Assembly: GCA_963556195.1 (NCBI GenBank)
Contig: OY744525.1
Location: 61,993,772 to 62,057,771 of the forward strand
DNA: 64,000 nucleotides
Origin: Sepiola atlantica
Lineage: Eukaryota; Mollusca; Cephalopoda; Sepiida; Sepiolidae
Reading direction: 5' to 3'
The notes under the pieces were generated by a model. The model saw only the letters and a program-made list of their open reading frames with translations, did not search any database and was not told where the DNA came from. Within the stretch, counting starts at the first letter, position 1; each line of letters starts with the position of its first letter. Shown piece after piece: positions 43,437 to 54,050 of this stretch. Position numbers and translations under genes: made by a program.

Positions 43437-43560
43437 CCGTTTAAAGGTCACCTGGGGATAAGGGTTAATGAGATAGTCAATGAACAACACTCTAAGAGGA
43501 TTGGAAACGATGGGTGAAATGGTCAGAGGTACAGTTGTCTAATGGGCATCCAAAAATATA
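43437..43560 (-). pseudogene. LINE 3' UTR fragment
   Basis: On the plus strand, GGTCACCTGGGGATAAGGGT, TAATGAGATAG and AAGAGGATTGGAAA match the 3' region of the minus-strand LINEs at 24,370 and 38,213. Only the end of the element remains. Confidence 0.55.
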
Positions 43561-43842
43561 TCAATACTTACGTCATGAATGACGAGTTTCACCGAACACT
43601 TCAGAGACTGGCGAACATTAACGAACTTTTCCGAACGAACTAGATGCACCGTAAGTGGTTTTCGTTCTCTCTTTTTTTGTTGCAATAAATGTAATGAAAG
43701 AAACTTGTTTAGTTTGTATGTATAATTGTTTTCACGAATTGTTTTTGTCTTTTTGGTTGTTTATAAGTAAAAGAAATATTATTTTGTGTATATTTTTTCA
43801 ATATATGTAACGCCAACTGGTTTACAAACGTTTGTTTTTTTT

Positions 43843-44226
43843 GTGCGTATTATTTACTCCTCTCCAGGAGTTAGGCACAAGGCCAGTTTTATCCTACTCC
43901 CACAAGTAAGATGTGACCCAAGGTCGGAAAGTGGGGGTTGAAAAGCCAACGCCCGAGAGGTGAGCACTCTGACCATTAAAAATTGCCTGGGCAGCCCCGT
44001 CGGCATTCCCCGGTAGGGGCGCCTCAAGCAGTAAGCAATTAACTTACTCCTCCCCAAAGAGGGGAGGCAAAGCCTGGGAGGGTGGACCTCCTAGAACTGC
44101 ACAGAACAATCCCATAGACCGGCGTAAATCAAGCCCCGAAGGCCAAGACAATACCAGTCTATGGGGTGCAGTATCCATCGGAACAGATACTACACTTTGA
44201 TCTTAGCCAAAAGGCCAAGAAAGAAA
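43843..44226 (-). mobile_element. Full-length U2-snRNA-headed SINE
   Basis: The minus strand starts TTGGCCTTTTGGCTAAGATC, AAAGTGTAGTATCTGTTC, which is U2 snRNA from about nt 5 to 45 (with one extra A). It continues CGATGGATACTGCACCCCAT, the GACTGGTATTGTC and CCGGTCTATGGG blocks, then GGAGGTCCACCCTCCCAGGC, a TTTGGGGAGGAGTAAG hairpin part, AATGCCGACGGGGCTGCCCA, and a 3' part rich in CCTGGAGAGGAGTAAATAAT. U2's internal promoter is not in this segment, so how new copies are transcribed is unclear. The frame at 43,854-44,057 is a shadow. Confidence 0.88.
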
Positions 44227-44227
44227 G

Positions 44228-44412
44228 TATTATTTACTCCTCTTCAGGAGTTAGGCACAAGGCCAGTTTTATCCTACTCCCACAAGTAAGATGTGACCCA
44301 AGGTCGGGTCGGAAAGTGGGGGTTGAAAAGCCAGCGCCCGAGAGGTGAGCACTCTGACCATCAAAAATTGTTTTATTTACTCCTCCCCAGGAGTTAGGCA
44401 CAAGGCCAGTTT
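44228..44412 (-). mobile_element. Tandem 3'-half copies of the U2-headed SINE
   Basis: Two further partial units follow head-to-tail: 44,228-44,365 repeats the 3' part of the full copy, and 44,368-44,412 repeats its last 45 bp. The U2 head of the full copy directly abuts the tail of the next unit. GGTCGGGTCGG at about 44,303 is a small internal duplication. Confidence 0.8.
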
Positions 44413-44414
44413 TT

Positions 44415-46075
44415 TTTTCGTCACACCGTAATGTTTTTTTTCTTCCTGTTTCTTTAAAAAATTCCTTACCGTAACCCTAAACCTAACTCCAGCCCTAACC
44501 AAAATGATCGTTAAAATGTTCGTTTCATAAAATTAAAAAAATGCAAACAAAAACAAAACAAAACGCCGCTTTGATTATGAGTCCCGGTAAAAAAAAAAAC
44601 ACACGCCGTAACCCTTTACCACGAGAACCCGAAGCGAGGCTCGCAAAACAAAACCGTCGACGCCATGTTTTGTCAGTAATAATCCGTGGCTAATAAAAAC
44701 CCATTCATCCTACGTGAAAATACATACAAATGGAATAGCTAACTAGGAAAATCTCCAGTCTCGACGTACGTCGCATTTATTTCTTCCATATTCATTTTTT
44801 TTACCACGTTCTACAACTTTTTTTGAAGACGAGTCGCGAGTTTGAGGGCTATTGTAAAAGATGCCCAATAAGTTTTATGGGCTAAGGTTGTGGGGGTTGT
44901 CTTGGTTCCCGGTTTGGGGTCTGGTATTTTAGACGACAGTCGCGTCTTTACGGATAACCAAGCACCACACTAAACAATTTTGTGTAGGTAAATTGAGACC
45001 GATTCGATACCAACATATGATTGGCAAAGATCACCAGTTAGCGAGTGCTAACTTTTAACAATATAATATTGTTAATAAAAAAGAGAAACTGTAAAGTAAA
45101 AACTAAAACTTATGTAGAAACAATTTTACAAAGATGTAAAATATAACAATAAAGTTTGTTGAAGGTTAGAAAAAGGTTTGAAAACGACACGAGCGTTAAA
45201 TTTGTCTTTAAAGTTTAGTGTACGTTTGTGTTTACTTGGATTAAGCTGTTATTTTGGGAAGACAGCAGGTGTGCTTAAAAGTGGATGCTGGGTTCGCACT
45301 TCACGTCGGATGTTTTTGCTGTTTTCATGAGAGCAAAGCGAGTTATTCCGTTGTCGCCAGGAACACTGATCTTTTTTTGATAATTCGCTGGTTTTATCAA
45401 AGTTTATTTCGCACCGACTTGTTAAAACATGTGAACACTTTTCCTTGAGTTCACTTTGGCCACATCTGTAATAACTTATTTTTACGAGCCTGACCGCAAG
45501 TTGATTCCCTCTTCAAGAAGAAAGAAAGAAATGAAAAGAGGAAGAGGAAAGAGTAAGCCGAACGAACCTAGAAAGAAAAGGAGTAACTGAGCAGGCGATC
45601 ACTTTCCTTCAATGTCCGTTCGTCTCATCGATCTTTCTGCCATAAGGTCACATTTATTTGTTGTATATTTGTTTTGACTGTTCTCGTTCTGTTGATTATT
45701 GTAAAAGATACCCCAAACGTTTATAACAGAAATTAGATATTAAAAAAAGGCAAAAATGTAGGACTGAATAAAAATGTTATCTGATATCCACAATTTCAAA
45801 ATGGAAAGTGTTAGAAGAATTACAGTTGGAAATGGATCATTTTATTTTTTAAGTCGTCTAGTAAGAAAAATATAAGCGTTGGTTATATTTCTATATTTGG
45901 ATTCGGCTTTCTCCGTTCGTAGTCGGAACTACTTACGTCACACATGCAAATATCTAGATGTCTATTAAGCAACAGCACCATCATATCTTAGAAAGTTCCA
46001 AATTGCTTTTGCTAACTCAATTTAATGTTACCAGTTATTTCCGAAGCTAAAAAATATAGTAAATGGATCCTAAAC
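44415..46075. other. Unassigned sequence
   Basis: No gene recognised. The frame at 45,254-45,448 has no motif. A GTCGACGCCATGTTTTGTCA block at 44,655 resembles the GACGCCATTTT at 42,100. Confidence 0.4.
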
Positions 46076-46739
46076 ATGGTGACGTTGACATTAACTTGGT
46101 AAAAGTCTATCATGCCGCTGCAAAACCAGATGTGGAATCGGTACAATTTGTGCTCTGAAATAATTCAACAACCAACCTTTAGTCTGGGTTGGCGTACCCT
46201 GGACTTAGGATTAGTGGTTGGGTTAATGAAATTTATTATTTTCTCTGGGTAAAATTTAAAAAAAGAGAGGCACCAATGCACAGATACAACATTCGTTTTC
46301 GCGGTGGCATAATAGATTTTTACTAAGTAAATACTAAAGTCGCCATGTTGAATATTTGGAATTTAGGACCTTAAAGTCAACATTTATCAAAAGAAAAAAA
46401 ATATATGCGTGTTTGTAGAAATATTTGAAATAATACCGTTATTTAGAAACCCATTATTAACATGGTGAGCGGAAGGGAAGGGGGTTTTTGTTAACTATTT
46501 TGTACTTTCACCTAACAATTTAATAAACAAAAGATACTATAAACATTGAATTTAACTTGAAAATCCTATCTAAAAAATAGCACGGTCCGTAAACTGCAGA
46601 AGGACCAAATATTTATCTGGAGTTTTTTTTTTTTAAATCACACTTTACTTAATATAATTATCAATAATTAAAATATAAAAAAAAAACAATTTTATAAATA
46701 TTTCTATAGTAAAAAAGGTAAAAATACACCGTGAAAAAC

Positions 46740-46930
46740 TAATGTTGGGTAAAAGAGATCTTTATCCAATTAAAAACGATACCATATCGTCCTTACTCAC
46801 CAAAAAACGTCGACAATAAAGAAAGCCGCACGACACAATAAAGTAATGGCAGCCATTTTGTTTTTGTTTTTCTCTTTTTATTGAAGTCAACCCGCGTCTT
46901 CCTTATTTGGTGTTCTTCCAATCGTGTTTC
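46740..46930 (+). repeat. Second copy of the 42,500-42,690 repeat
   Basis: See the partner entry: TTTATCCAATTAAAAACGAT, ACCATATCGT, TCGACAATAAAGAAAGCCGC, ACGACACAATAAAGTAATGG and CCCGCGTCTTCCTTATT. Divergence is substantial, so the event is old. Confidence 0.6.
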
Positions 46931-47204
46931 TTTATTATATTTTTTATTCAGATTTTATTTATTAGACAAATTATATTGACCTATACCAAAAAAAGAATAC
47001 CCTGAAGGCTTTTGCGAGTGTTTTATTTAAGTTAATGAGACTAATCGGCGCCTTGCGATTCGCTCTCCGTCATTCGGAGAGTAATTAGAATTCCAGAATT
47101 CCTGCTATTGTCGTCATTTAATTTTCAAAGCATAATCGAAAAGAGAATGTCTAAGTCCATATTTATAGACACGACCGAAGGATAAATATTGGAACGTTCA
47201 CAAT

Positions 47205-47755
47205 CGTTAAAAAAATAATCTTGGTTAAAATTAACGGCTCTTATTCGTAATACTCCATCACCCGTTTTTCCAAACTTTTTTACTGACCATGTGTATTTCT
47301 TTTTATCATGTCGCTTAAATAATTCCGTGTTTTTTATTTTAATTTTCAAATATTTTAGATTTTTTAGAGGGGGGTCAGTTTCTTATATAAATTTAACGTT
47401 AACTGATCCCAATTTTTGACCATCACAAATGTTTCAAAAATTTTATAGCGGCATGATAGGTACACAGAAAAAAGAAAAGATTGTTCTGTAAAATAGGTGA
47501 AAGAAAATGGGTGAATAAACAACATGGTCAAAAAGTAGATGATCAGTTTATGTTAAATTTATATAGGAAACTGATTCCCCCCACACACACCTAAAATCTA
47601 AAATATTTGAAAAAATTTCCAAAAAACATGGAATTCTCTAGCGACATGATAGGTAATTGTACACCGAAAAAATAAAAAATATTGGTTAGTAAAAAAGTTG
47701 AGAAAAACGGGTGGTGGAGTATTACGAATAAGCGCCAAATTAACATAAAAGAAAC
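47205..47755. mobile_element. Inverted-repeat element, arms about 220 bp
   Basis: Left-arm blocks TTCGTAATACTCCATCACCC, GTTTTTC, TTTTTTACT, GTGTA, ATCATGTCGCT, AATATTTTAGATTTT, GGGGGTCAGTTTC, TATATAAATTTAACGT and TTTTTGACCAT return inverted across 47,525-47,755. A 100-bp spacer holds a direct echo (GCGGCATGATAGGTACACAG). The frames at 47,125-47,349 and 47,598-47,810 are the arms read in opposite senses. Confidence 0.75.
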
Positions 47756-47939
47756 CTAAAATTAAGTCGCTCGACACTATTTCAAAACTACTTATTATTG
47801 CCGAAAACAAATATATTTAAATTAAAAAAACAAAAAAAACAGTAATTTATAACAATTTAAATCGTATATGAAAAATCTCACCGCGTTGATTTTTTTTATG
47901 TATGGCCGATGTAAAGGAAGGGAAATAAGTCCATATTTA

Positions 47940-48128
47940 CTTGCCTCCATACGAGGGCAGAGTTAGACACAAGGGCGGTTCTTAATGTGGGGAAAAGCCA
48001 GCTCCTAAGAAAGGGTCTCTCTGGATTGGGACAAAAATAAAAATTGCTTCAGTTTACACGGACTGAGGACAGAAAAGATGAAGTATAATATCAGAACAGA
48101 TACTACACTTTGCTCCTAGCCAAAAGGA
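47940..48128 (-). mobile_element. U2-headed SINE, second body type
   Basis: The minus strand opens TTTTGGCTAGGAGCAAAGTG, TAGTATCTGTTCTGATAT (a slightly diverged U2 head). It continues with a body unlike the 43.8 kb copy: TACTTCATC-TTTTCTGTCCTC, CAGTCCGTG, CCAATCCAGAGAGACC, GGAGCTGGCTTTTCCCCACA and CTCTGCCCTCGTATGGAGGC. Headless relatives lie at 11.75, 13.35 and 49.2 kb. It is head-to-head with the next element. Confidence 0.75.
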
Positions 48129-48149
48129 AGGGAAATAAGTCTGTTTGTA

Positions 48150-48500
48150 TTATTTCACAAGATTTACCAGCCGAGGTTTGCCTTGGAATCATTCTGGCAA
48201 CCTAGGGACTACCTCGCTGGTGATCAGCCCCTTCTTTGTCGAAATGAGATATTGTTTTGTTCGATTCGGTCATAGGAGGTGCACACTCGCAGGCATTACC
48301 TCCTCATTCGGGAGAAGGGAAGGGAAAATGGTTATTACCGATCTCTTCAGGCGCCCCTACTCTGGAATGCATGCGGATCTGTTCTCGGCTCTTTTTTGTA
48401 CCCGACCAGATCCCCTCTCTCCGGGGATGAGCTGGTTTCCTCCATCTTCCGGGCTTGATGCCACATTTTGTTGTAGTAAGAAACAAATAAATCTATACCA
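48150..48500 (+). mobile_element. Diverged member of the U2-headed SINE superfamily
   Basis: GGAGGTGCACACTCGCAGGC, TACCTCCTCATTCGGGAG, CAGGCGCCCCTACTCTGGAA, TGCATGCGGATCTGTTCTCG and GATGCCACATTTTG parallel the body of 60,938-61,275 block by block. The ORFs here on both strands are shadows. Confidence 0.6.
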
Positions 48501-48639
48501 CAAGGAAAATAACTCCTCGACCCTTGACATTTGTTTTGCAAAATGGAAAAAATAAAAGCATTTTAATTATGGGGTTATTTATTGAAGTAATAACGAGCGG
48601 CATTTATTTTTTTAAGATTCTCCTTATTATATCTGCTCT

Positions 48640-49126
48640 AAGGGAAGCATTTGAACAAATTCAACTTCTGCCATTATTAACTAGCAGAGCATTACCATTG
48701 TCGACCAAGGGGGAAAGTCTATCAGACATGTGTAGGTAGTGTGATGATGTATGCAAGTGAAACCGGGTTGAGGACATGCGTTGCATGGAGAGAAATGATA
48801 TGAGAATGATACCCTGAAATTGTAATATGAGTCTTAAAGACAGGCTTAGTTTTGATGACCTCAGAGGAAGATTAAATCTGGGCAGTATAGGGAGATGTGT
48901 GCAAAAGAGGAGACGTCAATGTTATAGCCATGTTGAAAGAATGGATGAGAGTTATTGGGTCAGTAGATGTAGAACAGTTAAGGTAGCAGGACCTGTTTAC
49001 AAGGGAACGCCGAGGAAAACATGGAAGAAAGTGATAAAAGTAGGGATAAATAGGTTAGTTTGGAAGTCAATTATCCTTAAGCAGTTTAACGGACGTTAAA
49101 CTGAATATGATGATGATGATGATGAA
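48640..49126 (+). pseudogene. LINE 3' end with (ATG)n tail
   Basis: The 90-codon frame at 48,827-49,099 reads LSFDDLRGRLNLGSIGRCVQ, then RRRQCYSHVERMDESYWVSR, CRTVKVAGPVYKGTPRKTWK and KVIKVGINRLVWKSI. This is the '(R/H)-GHVERMD...GRPRKTW' end of a LINE ORF2. It finishes GGACGTTAAACTGAATATG with (ATG)5. Copies at 52.86 and 57.17 kb are the same family. The coding part upstream is broken. Confidence 0.85.
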
Positions 49127-49211
49127 CTGCCACTATAAAAGTTAACAAATTGCTTTAAAAATATATATAATCTGGAAAATCTGTTCTTTAATCGATAGCA
49201 TATGTCCAATT

Positions 49212-49330
49212 TATTTGCCTCCATACAAGGGCAAAGTTAAATACACGGTCGGTTTTTACTGTGGAGAATATCCAGCTCCCCAAAAAGGGGTACTCTGAAT
49301 GAGACAAAGATACAAGATAAGGAGATGATA
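49212..49330 (-). mobile_element. SINE body fragment (second U2-headed subfamily)
   Basis: TTGCCTCCATACAAGGGCAA, AATATCCAGCTCCCCAAAAA and GGGGTACTCTGAATGAGACA parallel 47,940-48,050. Confidence 0.6.
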
Positions 49331-49439
49331 ATCAAAGACCATAGGAATTTATACAGCAACCCACAATTCGGCCGGTGGTGGTGCAGAAATGAATAAATAA
49401 ATATTATAAATATTCTACAGTGTTCATTGTCGGCCCATT

Positions 49440-49550
49440 TGACATAATGGTTTGTGATCGTTAAGGGCCGGGAAGACCAGAGTTCAATCATCGGTTGAGT
49501 CATACCAAAGACTTTAAAAACGGTACTTGATTCCTCCTTGCTAAACACTC
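49440..49550 (-). mobile_element. Possible tRNA-derived SINE fragment
   Basis: The minus strand has GACTCAACCGATGATTGAACT and, further on, GATCACAAACCATTATGTCA. The plus strand has TTGACATAATGGTTTGTGAT and AGAGTTCAATCATCGGTTGA, which look like A- and B-box remnants, so the strand is uncertain. Confidence 0.3.
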
Positions 49551-49845
49551 AGCATTATTAGGTGAGGATCAAGGGTAAGTGGAGTAATTCTGAGAAAGGA
49601 ATGGCGCTCAGCCCCTCTACATCTCAGTGTAGTGGCCAATGAAAAGGGAGCTTTCACGTCGCCCGCGACTACTGACGACCACTTTACTTTATGTTATTCA
49701 TAGTCACCCATTTAACCACTCTGAAGACAAAGACAAGATCGCAACCCAGACACGGCCAGCACGTGGTGAGTCAAGGATCCAGATGAGACCGCTAAGCCGA
49801 TCAGAAAGAAATAGAAAGGGGGTGGGGGAGAAAGCACCTTTTGTC

Positions 49846-49850
<5 letters not shown>

Positions 49851-49904
<54 letters not shown>

Positions 49905-49905
49905 A
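49851..49905. repeat. (AT)n(GA)n microsatellite at the left end of a large element
   Basis: TA array followed by GAGAGA. It mirrors the CA/TA array at 51,044-51,121 on the other side. Confidence 0.9.
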
Positions 49906-49976
49906 AGGAAGGATGAAGGTAATCCGACGTAATGGGAAATGAAAAAGGAAAAACCAAAAAGATGTTTTTTATGTAT

Positions 49977-50019
49977 TCATCAACGTTTCGTCTTTATTTG
50001 TACGACTTCCTCAGGATGA
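49977..50019 (-). ncRNA. Hammerhead-ribozyme-like motif, minimal stem III
   Basis: Minus strand: TCATC, CTGAGGA, an extra A, stem II GTC...GAC, GAAA, CG, UU, GATGA. Stem I TCATC/GATGA is five perfect pairs and stem II closes with a normal G-C. Stem III is only A-U plus C-G, too short for a stable monomer. The architecture equals the CTGAAGAAGG-core SINE (CAC, CTGAAGA, A, stem II, GAAA, CGTT, GTG), but stem I differs on both strands so that pairing is kept. Confidence 0.5.
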
Positions 50020-50952
50020 TAATTTTAAGAAAAATGTCATACAAGTACATGAGAATATTGGGTTGACATGATGGCTTAATGAGAAGAAGTAGTAGCCACT
50101 ACTGGGGACACAGGACCGAGGTCTGGGTTGAAGGAAGTCGGTGGCATGGAATGAAAATAATGTGGATGGCTGTGAGTGAAAAAGTGGAGGGGTGGGGAAA
50201 GAGGATGGGGAAGCTCTGTGTTTTTGGTGTGTATGTTTTTAGAAAAGATTTGAAAAAATGAAGGTGGTTGGAAGTGGGAGGGGGGATGGGTAAGAGTGTG
50301 AAAGAAGTAGTCGAAAAGGTGAAATGGGGGGGGAGAGGAGATTTTGTTGTGGTTAGGTGTGAAATTTTTGGAGGGTAGGAGTGTTTGACCAGCTGGCTAT
50401 GTCAAGAATGTGTGGATATAAGTAAGTTAGAAGGAAAATGTTGAAATGTGCTGAGAATGTGACAGTGAGGAAAGAAAAAAAAAATATGAGACAAATTAGC
50501 AGACCCATCTCTGATATATTCCGATTAAGTTTTGGGAGCTCGCATTCGGTGTATCAATTTCATGCCCACTCCTACGTGTGATGTTTTGTTTGTGTTTATT
50601 TATACTTATATATATTTACATACATATTCGCATGCATCCTTATATATATATATATCTTCCACTCTATGCGTGTTTATCCTTGCTAGTTTCTGTCTTCTTC
50701 CCTCTTATCGCCTTTACTCCCTCCGCCTACCGCCTCCCCTATACTAGCTCAGTAGGTGTGAAAGTGAAAAAGAAAAAGAAAATAAATAAAAATATAAAAA
50801 AAGAATAAGAAATAAAGAAGAATATGTCACCCACTTGCCAAATCATATTTTAATGTCACTAAAAGTCTTCTCATATGGTCCAATCAGATCATCTTTTCCT
50901 TATCCCATGTGTGTGCCTTCAAAATAAAATTGTTTCCAAATCTTCACTTTTT

Positions 50953-50992
50953 CTGAAGACATTCGCTGACACGAGCGAAACCGGTCAAATCT
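50953..50992 (+). ncRNA. Hammerhead-ribozyme-like motif (weak stems)
   Basis: CTGAAGA, a 17-nt stem II region with GCT/AGC, GAAA, ACCGGT as palindromic stem III, C as cleavage base, then AAAT pairing with TTT upstream. Core bases are intact. Stem II contains an unpaired CATTC and stem I only three pairs, so this is one of the weaker candidates. Confidence 0.4.
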
Positions 50993-51043
50993 CTTGGTTT
51001 TGTTTTTCTCCTGCATTTTAATCTGGTTTCCGTTTGTCATTTT

Positions 51044-51044
51044 T

Positions 51045-51121
<77 letters not shown>
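51044..51121. repeat. (CA)n(TA)n microsatellite
   Basis: A CA run then more than 30 TA units on the tail side of the 50,953 module. Confidence 0.95.
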
Positions 51122-51123
<2 letters not shown>

Positions 51124-51310
51124 TTACTGCTATTAATATAAAGGTGCAAAAATGTTTGTGCTAGTTAACATTTTATCATGGTTTTTATATTTCAAAATTT
51201 TAAATGCTTTAATATTTTCGCATTAAGTTGAAGCCTAAAAATAAATAGTGAAAATGAAAAGCAGTGTCTAAATATAAAACAAAGTTTAAATAAATCGGAT
51301 CGTAAATACA

Positions 51311-52735
51311 AGGTGTCAGGAAAGTCTGGACACATAAAATAATTGGATATTTTTCATTCAATCAAATGATCTACAAAATTCAATATGTTTAACTAATTAC
51401 GAAAATAAGAGATTGGCTGGATGGCAGTTTCTTTAATTGGATTGGAAGTCGTGGTCATGTGAAGTTGTCTCCTCCTTGTCTGTGTAGGTTTCTCGCCTCT
51501 ATGTGACTTTTATATTATTATTTTTTATTTACTTTTAACTGCTTGTAAGCATTGGACACACAAGAATTGCAGTGGAATTACAGGCAGGTTTAGAGATGAT
51601 AAACAGTTTGCGTGTAAGACTTGTAAAACAATGGAGACGGATGAGAACTCGGATGTGGAGAAAATATACAGTGTGTGAGGGCTATTTGAGGACATATTGT
51701 TTAAAGTTTACTACATACTCAAATCATTTATATTATTATTACTTTTTTTTAATTTCAGATAACTCATTCAGAGGAAGATGTTAACCCAAGAAATGAAAAG
51801 ACATGCAGTCATGGTTGATTTAGCTGGAAAACACAGCGATTTAGAATTCAGTAACTTTTTACATGTTGCCAGATCATTTGTTCATAAGGTTCGGTTGGAG
51901 CTAGAAGCAATGTTATGGCAACGTTTTTTCCCTAAGGTGGCTATGTGTTTTATTTACTCCTCCCCAGGAGTTAGGCACAAGGCCAGTTTTATCTTACTCC
52001 CACAAGTAAGATATGACCCAAGATCGGGTCGAGAAAGTGGGGTTTGAAAAGCCAGCGCTCGAGAGGTGAGCACTCTGGCCATTTAAAAATTGCCTGGGCA
52101 GCCCCGTCGGCATTCCCCGGTAGGGGCGCATCAGACAGTAAGCAATAAACTTACTCCTCCCCAAAGAGGGGAGGCAAAGCCTGGGAGGGTGGACCTCCTA
52201 GAACTGCACAGGACAGGCGTGCAGTATCCATCGGAACAGATACTACACTTTGATCTTAGCCAAACTGAAGTACCCAGGGTGATACACACCAAATATTCGG
52301 CTATTGCGATGGTTTTGGGAGTTTTGAGCAGTGAAGGTCACGTCATCGTACCTTACATTTTCTCGCAAGGTGTTAGGGTTAATACTGCTTGATATCTTGA
52401 TGTTCTTCAAACGGTTGTTAAGCCCTGGATAGATAAAGTATGCAATGGAAAGCCATATGTATTTCAACAAGATTCTGTACCTTCTCAGGACTGGTTATCA
52501 GAGAATTTTTACGATCATGTGACTCCCAACATGTGGAACCCTAACTCGCCAGATTAAAATCCTAGGGACTATTACATGTGGAGCGTTGTTGAAAGGCAGG
52601 CTAATCAACATTATCACATTGCCATAGATTCACTAAAAGCTACCATTGTCCAGGAGATGTCTGAAATGAATATGGACAACATAATTTCAGCTTTTGGACG
52701 GTTTTGAGCCCGAATAAAATTGAAACCAAAAGTGG
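51311..52735 (+). mobile_element. Mariner-like element, dead, with a nested SINE
   Basis: The left end is TACAAGGTGTCAGGAAAGTC at the TA. An N-terminal helix-turn-helix remnant (about 51,810-51,910) reads DLEFSNFLHVARSFVHKVRL. After the SINE (51,951-52,264) the transposase resumes: VIHTKYSAIAMVLGVLSSEG, VVKPWIDKVCNGKPYVFQQD, and the catalytic end NMWNPNSPD-stop-NPRDYYMW, then SVVERQANQHYHIAIDSLKA. The segment with the first catalytic D is missing and stops interrupt the rest. No right terminal repeat was found. Confidence 0.88.
51951..52264 (-). mobile_element. U2-headed SINE nested in the mariner
   Basis: The minus strand opens TTTGGCTAAGATCAAAGTGT, AGTATCTGTTC (U2 nt about 15-45). It continues CGATGGATACTGCACGCC and then the standard body. 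It lacks the 60-bp 'GACTGGTATTGTC...CGGTCTATGGG' block of the 43.8 kb copy, so this is a shorter subtype. Mariner coding sequence is found on both sides, which places the SINE later than the mariner. Confidence 0.88.
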
Positions 52736-52859
52736 ATTCATAGAATAATTAGATAAAGAACTATCATCAAAGGCAATTTGTGTCAATTTGATTTTAATGT
52801 ACACATTTGTTTGTTAAAATATTGTTGTTTATTTAACATACTAAAAATATCCTCAAATA

Positions 52860-53345
52860 GCTCTCCAAACCTGCATTTAGATGACAAAGTTATTGAGGTT
52901 GTTGAGAAGTTTTGTTACCTTGGTGATACCATTGGAACACAGGGAGGAGCAGGTGTTAGTTTGATTACAAGCATTAGAAGTGGATGGACTAAGTTTAGAG
53001 AACTTCTGCCATTACTAATCAGCAGCGTTACCAAGGGAAAAGTTGATCAGGTATGTGTACACAGTGTGATAATGTTATACAAGTGAAACCTAGCCAGTGA
53101 GGGTTGAGGATATGCGTTGCACGGAGAGAAATGGCATGAGAATGATACGATAGACGTGTAATGTGAGTGTTAAAGACGTGCTTAGATCTGGAAGAGAAAG
53201 ATAAAATCTGGACAGTATTGGAAGTCAGCTCACAGGGGCAGGTCAACGAAAACATGAGAGGAAGCGATAAGGACGAACGTGAGAGAACGACGGATAAATA
53301 GAGACCTGGTCAAAGGTAGGTTTGTTTGGAAATCAATTTCTAAAA
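52860..53345 (+). pseudogene. LINE 3' part
   Basis: A frame with SPNLHLDDKVIEVVEKFCYL, GDTIGTQGGAGVSLITSIRS and GWTKFRELLPLLISSVTKGK is the 'FCYLGD...I..R...W.KFRELLPLL' part of LINE ORF2, followed by broken copies of the segment seen at 48.7-49.1 kb. The 3' (ATG)n tail is missing and it runs straight into the duplicated flank. Confidence 0.85.
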
Positions 53346-54050
53346 GCTGTCTTATTTATTAAAACCAAAATTGCCATGGAGTAATGTATAAAAAATAACA
53401 TTAAAAAAAAAACTATTAAAAAATTATCAATTAGAAATTAAATCCACCAGAATGCATTTCCATCGACCATTTTAATCGTTCTGTTAATAGCTGAGAACAA
53501 ACGAATGAATTACTGCATGACCATTCACAATTTAAAAGAAATTTGGAAGCATTTAAACTGTCGAATAGAGTCATTTAAATTGGCTTTCAAATTCTTAACA
53601 AATCCTTATGTATTAAAAGATTGAAAGTTTTGGAAGCTATTTACATCTAATAAATTTATAAATAGAGATTAAAACAGTATTATCTTAACAAAATTAGTTA
53701 TAGTTTTATAACAATTTGGTTCAATTCATAATGTAATGAGTAAACGATTGTGTAATAATTAAATTTAACTGTTAAAATCCTAAAAAAAATATGTAATTTG
53801 GTAAAAAAGATAGAAAGAAAAACGTCATAGTTTGAAACAATTCATAACTAATATGTTTAATGTTAGAAAATGTGAAAGATTGTTACTACAATGCACACCC
53901 ATAGTGTTAGTAACCGGTGAAGTGAAAAATAGTATCTTACTAAATGAAATACCCTGGTAATGGGTGGTGGGCATAGTACATGTTAATATGAGAGTACAAA
54001 TTCTGCCACCATTCTCTTAAAAATGACATTGTTCAAAACAAGAAATAAAG
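53345..54050 (+). repeat. Duplicated flank, copy A
   Basis: Colinear with 57,632-58,320: for example GACCATTCACAATTT-AAAGAAA, CATTTAAACTGTCGAATAG, ATTAAAAGATTGAAAGTTTT, TATAAATAGAGATTAAA-CAG and ATATGTTTAATGTTAGAAAA. No coding sense. Together with the LINE 3' part upstream the match spans about 1.1 kb. Confidence 0.8.

Larger units (their letters stand above)
49906..51043. mobile_element. Putative 1.1-kb element with outward-facing hammerhead-like ends
   Basis: Between two long microsatellites, the left end carries a minus-strand module (49,977-50,019) and the right end a plus-strand module (50,953-50,992). Both are followed outward by T-rich tails of similar style (TTTTTGGTTTTTCCTTTTTC on the left, CTTGGTTTTGTTTTTCTCC on the right). 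The left interior (50,080-50,480) is strongly G-rich and the right interior C/T-rich. It could be one element or two elements in opposite orientation. The small frames inside have no domains. Confidence 0.45.

Noticed and set aside
44166..44226. Functional U2 snRNA gene
   Set aside because: Only about the first 45 nt of U2 are present, with an extra A; the Sm site and later stems are missing and a SINE body follows.
51572..52047. Two plus-strand frames as a novel gene
   Set aside because: They are the N-terminal remnant of a mariner transposase and part of the nested SINE.
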